Shown: in pieces, positions 15,388 to 20,749 of the stretch
Position numbering within the stretch: the first letter of the stretch is position 1
Layout: the number at the start of each line of letters is the position of its first letter
Source of the DNA: Chloroflexia bacterium
GTDB lineage: Bacteria > Chloroflexota > Chloroflexia > QHBQ01 > JADMIH01
Assembly (NCBI GenBank): GCA_025927935.1
Contig: JAICKM010000022.1
Coordinates: 1-20,749, forward strand
Reading direction: 5' to 3'
DNA length: 20,749 bases
Notes under the pieces: model-generated
What the model was told of the DNA's origin: nothing
What the model saw: the letters and a program-made list of their open reading frames with translations, nothing else
Databases searched by the model: none
Program-made: the position numbers and the translations under genes

Positions 15388-16038
15388 TTACGCCTGGCTG
15401 TGTGCGGTCGCGCTGCCGAACACCCGCAGCATGGCCGCCACGATGTCGGGGTCAAACTGCTGCCCCGCGCCCTGCGCCACGATGTCGAGCGCCACCGGGA
15501 AGGCCCGCCGCGGCTGGTAGGGCCGGTCCATGCAGATGGCGTCCAGCGCGTCGGCCACGGCGATGATGCGCGCCGGCAGCGGGATGTCCGCCCCGCGCAG
15601 CCCGTCGGGATAGCCGCTGCCGTCCCACTGTTCGTGATGGTGGCGCACGCCCAGGTGCACCGGCAGCAGGCCCGGCCCCGCGGGCAGTAGCGCCGCGCCG
15701 AGCGTCGGGTGCAGGCGCATACGTTGCTGCTCACCTGGCGTCAGAGCGCCGGGCTTGCCCAGGATGGCCGCCGGGAGCGCCAGCTTGCCCAGGTCATGGA
15801 GCAGGCCGGCCAGGTAAATCTGCGCGCGGTCGATCTCCAGCGCGCCGCCGATGCGGATGGCAAACCACGCCACGCGCTGCCCGTGGTGCCAGACGGCCGG
15901 TTCCTCCACCGCCAGTGCGCGCAGCAGGCGCGCGATGCGCACGGGCGAGGCTTCCGCCGGGAGCTGGTTGGTGATGGCCCAGCGGCGTTTCACCTCATCG
16001 CGCATTTGTTGCTCCATATTGTAGATGTTGGGAATCAT
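15388..16038 (-). CDS. Stand-alone HD-GYP phosphodiesterase domain protein
   Basis: 216 residues from the ATG at 16038. A longer frame to 16245 exists, but its extra residues are low-complexity Arg/Ser translations of intergenic DNA. GAAGGA lies 13 nt before the preferred start. The catalytic features are in order: His52, the HD pair His81-Asp82 ('GLLHDLGKLALP'), His110, 'VRHHHEQWDGSGYPDGLRG' with His134/His135 and the GYP triad at 142-144, and 'ARIIAVADALDAI' with Asp163. HD-GYP proteins hydrolyse cyclic di-GMP or act as metal-dependent phosphohydrolases. There is no receiver, PAS or membrane part, so the output must be controlled by partners or expression. The terminator at 15271-15346 faces it. 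It is separated from the ANTAR regulator by a 573-bp repeat-bearing gap. Confidence 0.85.
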   Translation of the reverse strand: MIPNIYNMEQQMRDEVKRRWAITNQLPAEASPVRIARLLRALAVEEPAVWHHGQRVAWFAIRIGGALEIDRAQIYLAGLLHDLGKLALPAAILGKPGALTPGEQQRMRLHPTLGAALLPAGPGLLPVHLGVRHHHEQWDGSGYPDGLRGADIPLPARIIAVADALDAICMDRPYQPRRAFPVALDIVAQGAGQQFDPDIVAAMLRVFGSATAHSQA

Positions 16039-16075
16039 GGCTCTATGATCATCCTTCGCTTCCGGCAAGGAATGC

Positions 16076-16101
16076 GCGGGCCGCCTCGTGCTGCGGCCCG
16101 C
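16076..16101 (-). promoter_or_regulatory. Stable hairpin in the HD-GYP leader
   Basis: GCGGGCCGC (16076-16084) pairs perfectly with GCGGCCCGC (16093-16101) around an 8-nt loop, 38 bp upstream of the HD-GYP start. It may fold in the 5' leader. It does not match the cyclic di-GMP riboswitch consensus that I know. Confidence 0.3.
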
Positions 16102-16302
16102 CGGTGATAGCTTGGTCAGGGACCGGGCGACCCGATCCTTATCTTTCCCTGATGCCTCTATTAGAGCACAGAATCGGCCAATTCGATCTCGACAAAAAGC
16201 TGACAAAAAAGCGGACAGAAAGCGCCGTCGGGCGTGACATATCAATGTGGAGATCGGGGTGGAGGGTACGCGAAATTACCGAGTGCGCCTTCGCGGGTAA
16301 GT

Positions 16303-16377
16303 TGTCGCTCTGCGCGCCGCGCAGAGTCTCGTCGCGTGGGAGTGGGAGACAGATGCTGAACGCAGTGAAGCATGACA
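16303..16377. repeat. 75-bp composite palindromic element, copy A
   Basis: Left half 16303-16334 (TGTCGCTCTGCGCG..CGCAGAGTCTCGTCG) is joined by 11 bp to right half 16346-16377 (GAGACAGATGCT..AGCATGACA). Each half is itself a hairpin, and the element ends TGTC/GACA. A second copy follows 9 bp later. Confidence 0.75.
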
Positions 16378-16386
16378 AGGACCGGG

Positions 16387-16461
16387 TGTCACTCTGCGCG
16401 GCGCGCAGAGTCTCGGCGTTTGCGCTACAAGACGGCGATTCTTGGCTGCGCTCAGAATGAC
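16387..16461. repeat. 75-bp composite palindromic element, copy B
   Basis: Left half 16387-16418 (TGTCACTCTGCGCG..CGCAGAGTCTCGGCG) and right half 16431-16461 (GACGGCGATTCT..CAGAATGAC) repeat the organisation of the adjacent copy. The right half is the type that reads 'SERSEES' when translated in reverse. Confidence 0.75.
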
Positions 16462-16611
16462 GGATGCCGGGGGCAATCCCGCTGAGGCGCGGCGGGGAGA
16501 GACCACGGGCCAGGAGCCGGGCGGAAAGCGGACACGCCGAAATCCCGGCCCCCTCTGGCGCGTTGCGCGGGGTGGGGCCGGGGCGGCGGGTTCGCGGGCA
16601 GCGGTGGGGCG

Positions 16612-17196
16612 CTAGCTGCTGATCTGCTTGCTCAGCAGGATCGCTTCGGCGATGGCCTTCATCGGCTTGCGCGTGTTCATGCTGGCCTTCTGGATGCGGC
16701 TGAAGGCTTCTTCCTCGCTGAGGTGAAGCTGGTTCATCAGCACGCCCTTGGCCCGCTCGACCAGCTTGCGCGTATCGAGCTGGTCGCGCAGATCTTGCGC
16801 CTCGCGCGCCAGTTCCTGGAACTCGCGGAAGCGGGCCAGCGTAACCTCAATGGCTGGGCGCAACTCGCCCTCGCTGAAGGGCTTGAGCAGATACCCGCCC
16901 ACGCCAGCTTCGGTGGCGCGCTGCACCAGTTCCATGTCGCTGAAGGCGGTCAACAGCAGCACGGGCGCCAGGCGCTCCGCGGTCAGGGTGGCGGCAGCGT
17001 CGATGCCGTCTTTATCGCCGGCCATGCGCACGTCCATGATCACGAGATCCGGGCGCACCGAGCGGGCGGTGTTGATGCCACTCTGCGCGTCGCCGGCCTC
17101 GCCGACCACGAGATAGCCCATGCGCTGGAGCAGATCGCGCAGGTCCATGCGGATCAGCGAGTCGTCGTCTACAATGATGATACGGGTCTGGGCCAT
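16612..17196 (-). CDS. ANTAR-domain response regulator (AmiR/NasR-like)
   Basis: 194 residues. The receiver domain (about 4-120) has the acidic pocket Asp10-Asp12, phosphoacceptor Asp55 in 'LVIMDVRM', Thr83 and Lys105 in 'LLKPFSE', so it should be phosphorylated. The ANTAR domain (about 133-190) reads 'KLVERAKGVLMNQLHLSEEE' and 'AFSRIQKASMNTRKPM'. ANTAR proteins bind two-hairpin RNA targets and prevent transcription termination. The start is the ATG at 17196, with AGGAG 8 nt before it (17209-17205); the frame extends to 17349 but the extra residues are leader DNA. No histidine kinase is next to it, so the partner must be elsewhere. It has its own strong promoter at the end of lysK. Confidence 0.9.
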   Translation of the reverse strand: MAQTRIIIVDDDSLIRMDLRDLLQRMGYLVVGEAGDAQSGINTARSVRPDLVIMDVRMAGDKDGIDAAATLTAERLAPVLLLTAFSDMELVQRATEAGVGGYLLKPFSEGELRPAIEVTLARFREFQELAREAQDLRDQLDTRKLVERAKGVLMNQLHLSEEEAFSRIQKASMNTRKPMKAIAEAILLSKQISS

Positions 17197-17310
17197 AGGG
17201 TTCACTCCTGCTTTCAAGCCGGCCACGGTACATGGCGGTTTGTCGGTTTCTCCCGGCCCGCGCTTCCGGCGTTGGAGCAGGTCCCAGGAAACAAACAGCC
17301 CACAGCCACT

Positions 17311-17324
17311 CCTCGTCCACGAGG
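17311..17324 (-). promoter_or_regulatory. Hairpin in the leader of the ANTAR regulator
   Basis: CCTCG and CGAGG form a 5-bp stem with a 4-nt loop (or 4 bp with a 6-nt loop) in the leader of about 160 nt. ANTAR targets have paired hairpins with six-base loops carrying A at position 1 and G at position 4; here position 1 is G, so the match is incomplete. Confidence 0.2.
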
Positions 17325-17363
17325 CGACTGCGGGCATCGTTGCATGCAAGCTCTGTGACGTGG

Positions 17364-17392
17364 AATATACACGATGGCTGCTCGCATGTCAA
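17364..17392 (-). promoter_or_regulatory. Near-perfect sigma70-type promoter of the ANTAR regulator
   Basis: Minus strand: TTGACA (17392-17387), a 17-bp spacer, TATATT (17369-17364). This is 6/6 and 5/6 with ideal spacing. The TGA stop of lysK (17391-17389) lies inside the -35 box. Transcription would start near 17357, leaving about 160 nt before the start codon. Confidence 0.75.
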
Positions 17393-18537
17393 TGGACGAC
17401 CGCGATTTGGCCCGCCGGCACCGGCACGGGCGGCGAGTCCAGGTTGGCGCCGGATAGTTGCATGTTCGCTTGCCGCGCGGCATCCTGGGCGCAGGTTTGC
17501 AGCGTATGTTCGAGCACGGCGATGCCGCGCAGGTATTCGGCCAGGACGATATGCTCGTCCGGCGTGTGGTCCAGCGCGGCGTCGCCCGGCCCATAGGCCA
17601 GCGCCGGGCAGCCCCAGGCCGGGGCTACCAGGTTCAGGTCGGCGGTGCCGGTCTTGACCAGGAAGCGCGGCGTCCCGCCCTGCGCGCGGATGGCCCGCGC
17701 CAGCGCCCGGTGCAGCGGCGTGGTGCGCGGCCCGGACCAGGCTGCCGTACCGCCCAGCACGTTAGTCTCGCATCCGGGCGCCTGCTCGCGCAGCCAGGCG
17801 GTCGCCGCGCCGGGCGGCAGATCGAGCGGCAGGCGCAGGTTGACCTGCAACTCAGCCCAGTCGGCGCAGCCGTCGCCGCCGCTGTGGATGCCGACCAGCG
17901 CGGGCAGCAGTTGGTCGAAGGCGCGGCTGCGCCCCTGGTTGAAGGCGGCGGCCCCGGTGCTGATTTGCGCCCAGACGGTGCAGGCGCGCTCGGCGGCGGT
18001 GGCCGCGGCGTGGGCGCTGTGGCGGGCGCCCTGCTCCAGGCGCAACGTCGCCCGTAGCGTCCCCTTGTAGCCCAGGGTGATGCCGTCCCAGCCGCTCGGT
18101 TCGCCGACGATGCAGAGATCGGGCCGATAGCGCGGCAGCACATGGTGCGCGCCGCGCGAGGACGGCGTCTCCTCCTCCACACAGCCGATCACCACGACGC
18201 GCAGCGGTAGCGCCCCCGCCCGGTGCAGGCGCGCAGCGGCGGCGATGAAGGCGGCCTATGGCCCCTTCGCATCCACCGCGCCGCGCCCGTAGAGCCGGCC
18301 GTCCGCCACGCGCACCGGGATCGCTCCCGGCACGGTGTCCATGTGCCCCAGCAGCACCACCGTTTGCGGGCCTTGGCCGATGCTGCCCACGGCGTTCCCG
18401 GCCCCATCTACGGCGGCCTCGAAGCCGAGTTCCGCCATGCGCCGCACCAGGAACGCGGCCAGCGCCCCTTCGTCGCCCGATACGCTGGGGCTGCGCAGCA
18501 TCGCCTCCAGCAGCGCGATTGCTTCGCCGTCGTTCAT
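17389..18537 (-). pseudogene. lysK: [LysW]-lysine/ornithine hydrolase (M20 peptidase), interrupted by in-frame TAG
   Basis: Family: M20 metallopeptidase that releases lysine or ornithine from the LysW carrier protein. From the ATG at 18537 the frame reads through the first metal site '[11 protein letters not shown]' (His65, Asp67) and '[10 protein letters not shown]' (bridging Asp89), then meets TAG at 18258-18256 (codon 94). The same frame continues directly with 'AAFIAAAARLHRAGALPLRV', the catalytic Glu region 'VVIGCVEEETPSS' (about 120-122), 'CIVGEPSGWDGITLGYKGT' and a C-terminal part ending at 17389. Relatives have Leu at the stop position ('KGPLAAF'), so one T-to-A change in TTG would explain it. 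Neither half alone has a full active site. The gene overlaps lysJ by an ATGA. It is either a recent null allele or a sequencing error; translational readthrough is less likely. Confidence 0.85.
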
Positions 18538-19715
18538 GCCGCCTCCCGTGTGAGGACCGACGCCAGCGCCTCGACCGCCTGGTCTAGTTCCTCATAGCTG
18601 ATGATCAGCGGCGGCAGCAGGCGGATGACCGTGGGTCCCGCGTTCAGCGCCAGCACGCCCGCATCCTGAAGCGCCTGGAGCACGGGGACCACCCGCTCGC
18701 GCAACTCGATGCCCACCAGCAAGCCCATGCCACGCACTTCGCGGATGCGGCGGCTGCGGATGGCCTGGAGCCGCTCCCGCAGATAGGCGCCCTTGGCGGC
18801 GGCCTGGGCCGGCAGATCCTCCGCGCGCAGCACGCGCAGGGTGGCGCGCGCCGCCGCGCAGGCCAGCGGGTTGCCGCCGAAAGTCGCGCCGTGCACGCCC
18901 ACCGTGAGCGCGGCTACGCGCCGCCCCAGCGCCACCGCGCCCATCGGGAACCCGCCCGCGATACCCTTGGCGAGGCAGAGCAGGTCCGGCTCCAGGTCAT
19001 AGTGCTCGACGGCAAAGAAGCGCCCGGTGCGCCCGAAGCCGGTCTGCACCTCGTCGACGATCAGCAGCGCGCCGCGCTCGCGGCAGAGGCGTTGCGCGCC
19101 TTGCAAGAACGCAGCGCTGCCGGGCACCACGCCGCCCTCGCCCTGCACGATCTCCAGCACCACCGCGCCCACATCGTCCGTCACCGCCGCCTCCAGCGCG
19201 GGCAGGTCGTTGTAGGGTACGTGGCGGAAGCCGGGCACCAGCGGCGCGAACGGATCGCGATACTGCGGCTTCCAGGTGGCGCTGAGCGCGCCCATCGTCC
19301 GCCCGTGGAAGCCGTGCGTGGCGGCCACCACACCCGGTCGCCCGGTAGTCAGGCGGGCAAACTTCAGCGCCGCTTCGACGGCTTCGGTGCCGGAGTTGCA
19401 GAGGAAAACGCGATCTAGCCCGGCGGGCAGCACGGCGGCCAGTTCGTCCAGCAACAGCGCGCGCTGGTCGTTGGCGAAGATGCCGGGGCAACTGATCAGC
19501 GTCTCGGCCTGTACCCGGATGGCGGCGACCACCGCAGGGTGGCAGTGGCCCAGGCTCGCCACGCCGTAAGCTGCCGTGCAATCGACGTAGGCACGGCCCG
19601 CCGCGTCCCAGACGGTGGCCCCCGCGCCGCGCACCCAGGTGATGCCGCGCAGGCCGTACACGCCCGCACCGTGGTCGTTTTCCAGCCGCAGATAGTCTAT
19701 CGTGGTCTCGATCAT
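18534..19715 (-). CDS. lysJ: [LysW]-aminoadipate/glutamate semialdehyde aminotransferase
   Basis: 393 residues, class III PLP-dependent aminotransferase. Visible motifs: '[18 protein letters not shown]' (46-63), PLP-phosphate loop '[16 protein letters not shown]' (106-121), '[20 protein letters not shown]' (134-153), '[15 protein letters not shown]' with Asp221, and the Schiff-base Lys250 in '[14 protein letters not shown]'. The start ATG at 19715 overlaps the TGA of lysZ (ATGA), and the stop overlaps the lysK start in the same way, so translation is coupled. A frame open further upstream runs through lysZ and is not used. In the LysW pathway this enzyme transfers the amino group to the carrier-bound semialdehyde in lysine and, in some organisms, arginine synthesis. 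The alternative is ArgD; the lysZ neighbour favours LysJ. Confidence 0.9.
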   Translation of the reverse strand: MIETTIDYLRLENDHGAGVYGLRGITWVRGAGATVWDAAGRAYVDCTAAYGVASLGHCHPAVVAAIRVQAETLISCPGIFANDQRALLLDELAAVLPAGLDRVFLCNSGTEAVEAALKFARLTTGRPGVVAATHGFHGRTMGALSATWKPQYRDPFAPLVPGFRHVPYNDLPALEAAVTDDVGAVVLEIVQGEGGVVPGSAAFLQGAQRLCRERGALLIVDEVQTGFGRTGRFFAVEHYDLEPDLLCLAKGIAGGFPMGAVALGRRVAALTVGVHGATFGGNPLACAAARATLRVLRAEDLPAQAAAKGAYLRERLQAIRSRRIREVRGMGLLVGIELRERVVPVLQALQDAGVLALNAGPTVIRLLPPLIISYEELDQAVEALASVLTREAA

Positions 19716-20530
19716 GACGCGATCCTTTCGCTTTCGATGACGGTGCCTTCGCCGCTCAGCGCGGCCCGCAGCGGGTGGGCGATGCGCCCGTCGGCGATTA
19801 TCACGCGGGGCACGCCCGCGTCGAGTGCCTCGGCGGCGCCCAGCAATTTTTTCCGCATGCGACCCGCCGCCACCCCGGCTACCTCGTCCAGCGCCGCCCG
19901 CCCGATATGGCGGATCAGCGTGCTTTCGTCGGGATAGGCGCGCAGCAGACCGGGTACGTTGGTCAGCAGCACCAGGGCTTCCGCGCCCAGCGCCCCGGCC
20001 AGCGCTGCGGCGCCCCGGTCGCCGTCGATGTTCAGCATCTCCCCCACCGGGCTGATCGCCAGCGGGGCCAGCACCGGCACGTACCCGGCGTCGAGCAGCG
20101 TGTGTAGCAGGGCGACGTTGATGCCGGTGGGCGTGCCGGTCCAGTCGTCGCGGATGATGCGCTGCCGTCCATCCTCGATCACGCGGATCGCGTCTTTGCG
20201 GCGAGCCTCGATCAACCGCCCGTCGATGCCCGACAGCCCGACCGCCGGGACGCCCGCCGCTTGCAGCCCGGCCACCAGCCGCCGGTTGATCGCCGCCGTC
20301 GCCATGACGAAGATCTCCAGCGTGCGCGGGTCCGTGACCCGGCTGGTGTGGCCGGAGACCGAGGTGACGAAGCGCGGCGGGTGGCCCAGCGCATCCGCGA
20401 GCCGGTTGGTCTCGTCGGAGCCGCCGTGGATCAGCACTACCTGCTGACCCGCCGCCTGGAGGGCGGCCAGGTCGGCGCAAATCGCCGCCGCACTGACATC
20501 GGCGGCGCCCCCCATCTTCACGACATACAT
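19712..20530 (-). CDS. lysZ: [LysW]-aminoadipate/glutamate kinase
   Basis: 272 residues from the ATG at 20530, amino-acid kinase fold. The N terminus 'MYVVKMGGAADV' carries the Lys-Gly-Gly phosphate loop; 'LIHGGSDETNRLADALGH' and 'GHTSRVTDPRTLEIF' are typical of LysZ rather than N-acetylglutamate kinase. The middle has 'GLSGIDGRLIEARRKDAIRV', and the C-terminal half has 'MLNIDGDRGAAALA', 'LTNVPGLLRAYPDE' and 'AAGRMRKKLLGAAEALDAGV'. AGGAGG on the minus strand (20547-20542) supports this start. The frame stays open to 20599, but the added residues come from the upstream palindromic repeat. It phosphorylates the gamma/delta carboxyl of the LysW-bound amino acid before reduction by LysY. It is the second gene of the visible operon. 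Confidence 0.9.
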   Translation of the reverse strand: MYVVKMGGAADVSAAAICADLAALQAAGQQVVLIHGGSDETNRLADALGHPPRFVTSVSGHTSRVTDPRTLEIFVMATAAINRRLVAGLQAAGVPAVGLSGIDGRLIEARRKDAIRVIEDGRQRIIRDDWTGTPTGINVALLHTLLDAGYVPVLAPLAISPVGEMLNIDGDRGAAALAGALGAEALVLLTNVPGLLRAYPDESTLIRHIGRAALDEVAGVAAGRMRKKLLGAAEALDAGVPRVIIADGRIAHPLRAALSGEGTVIESERIAS

Positions 20531-20553
20531 CGCTGCTGTCCTCCTCTCTACGA

Positions 20554-20583
20554 ACGGAGATTCTTCGCTGCGCTCAGAATGAC
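20554..20583. repeat. Right half of the composite palindromic element (truncated copy)
   Basis: ACGGAGATTCT..CAGAATGAC matches the right halves of the full copies. The position where its left half would lie is the lysZ start region, so this copy is incomplete. It stands in the lysZ leader, 24 bp before the start codon. Confidence 0.7.
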
Positions 20584-20593
20584 CGTTGAGGTT

Positions 20594-20669
20594 TGTCACT
20601 CTTCGCTCCGCTCAGAGTCTCGTCGTTTGGGCACCGAGACGGAGATTCTGCGCTGCGCTCAGAATGACA
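20594..20669. repeat. 76-bp composite palindromic element, copy C
   Basis: Left half 20594-20625 (TGTCACTCTTCGC..CAGAGTCTCGTCG), 10-bp joint, right half 20636-20669 (GAGACGGAGATTCT..CAGAATGACA). It has the same organisation, length and TGTC/GACA ends as the pair at 16303-16461. It lies between lysY and lysZ inside the operon. Confidence 0.75.
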
Positions 20670-20688
20670 AGTTCTGGTTGGCGGGCTG

Positions 20689-20749
20689 CTAGACCGGGTG
20701 CAGGCCGGGGAAGCCCAACCCGGCGTTCTCCGCGAAGCCGCACATCAGG
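20689..20749 (-). CDS. lysY: [LysW]-aminoadipyl/glutamyl phosphate reductase, C-terminal end only
   Basis: The last 19 codons and a TAG stop are visible on the minus strand, reading 'LMCGFAENAGLGFPGLHPV'. This matches the C-terminal 'MCGF.E.AGL...GLHP' of LysY/ArgC reductases as I recall them. Together with lysZ-lysJ-lysK downstream it fits the usual gene order. The NADPH-dependent enzyme reduces the carrier-bound acyl phosphate made by LysZ. Only the tail can be judged, so ArgC cannot be excluded. Confidence 0.65.
   Translation of the reverse strand, partial: LMCGFAENAGLGFPGLHPV

Noticed and set aside
14920..15690. 256-codon plus-strand frame across the terminator and into the HD-GYP gene
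   Set aside because: It passes through the strongest terminator in the window and then reads antisense to HD-GYP catalytic codons.
16039..16245. N-terminal extension of the HD-GYP protein
   Set aside because: The added residues are Arg/Ser-rich translation of the leader, including its hairpin, and no ribosome-binding site was seen at the upstream ATG.
16039..16302. Cyclic di-GMP riboswitch upstream of HD-GYP
   Set aside because: A stable hairpin is present, but the conserved GEMM sequence elements that I know could not be found.
16303..16461. CRISPR-like array
   Set aside because: The spaced repeats are internally palindromic, differ between halves and have constant short joints without unique 30-40 bp spacers; no cas genes are present.
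17197..17349. N-terminal extension of the ANTAR regulator
   Set aside because: The receiver domain starts at residue 4 of the shorter form, which has AGGAG at 8 nt; the longer form would begin within a few bases of the predicted transcription start.

Overview
The window is GC-rich bacterial chromosome, most likely from the Chloroflexota. Several traits point that way together: a LysW-carrier type lysine/arginine gene set (lysY-lysZ-lysJ-lysK), two large XRE-HTH/NB-ARC/TPR regulators of a kind expanded in that phylum, a DUF5996 protein, a delta-60-repeat/SLH surface protein, and dispersed palindromic repeats that would translate as 'HSERSEES'. This assignment is inference from gene content; no rRNA or tRNA gene is present to confirm it.

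Layout. Bases 1-2500 hold the 3' end of a delta-60-repeat/SLH surface protein, a small lipoprotein with a good terminator, and two very small proteins (78 and 56 aa) with clear ribosome-binding sites. Bases 2538-3914 hold an FAD-dependent oxidoreductase followed by a 43-aa membrane peptide. Regulator 1 (minus strand, 3994-6738) is convergent to these and shares a central hairpin. Bases 7042-10475 (plus strand) form a run of possible stress or housekeeping genes: a frameshifted DsbA-like thioredoxin-fold gene, a DinB-like protein, DUF5996, and a rubrerythrin-VIT1 fusion that is probably an iron/manganese transporter. A CPA1-type Na+/H+ antiporter (minus, TTG start) converges on the last of these. 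Regulator 2 (minus, 12236-14686) lies upstream of the antiporter.

Bases 14687-15387 are a 700-bp region without a recognised gene. It carries an AT-rich promoter overlapped by a cluster of TAGTATA half-sites, and a very strong plus-strand terminator whose transcript is not obvious. A compact HD-GYP phosphodiesterase gene follows, then an intergenic repeat cluster, then an ANTAR-domain response regulator. The regulator has a textbook promoter embedded at the end of lysK and a leader of about 160 nt.

The right end is a minus-strand biosynthetic operon: lysY (only its last codons) - repeat cluster - lysZ - lysJ - lysK. The last two junctions are ATGA overlaps, so translation is probably coupled. 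lysK is interrupted by an in-frame TAG directly after its metal-bridging Asp motif, so the final carrier-release step would be lost unless the stop is read through, is a sequence error, or is complemented elsewhere. The most notable non-coding observation is a composite element of about 75 bp with TGTC/GACA ends. It is present as two tandem copies at 16303-16461 and as one full plus one half copy at 20554-20669, inside the lys operon.
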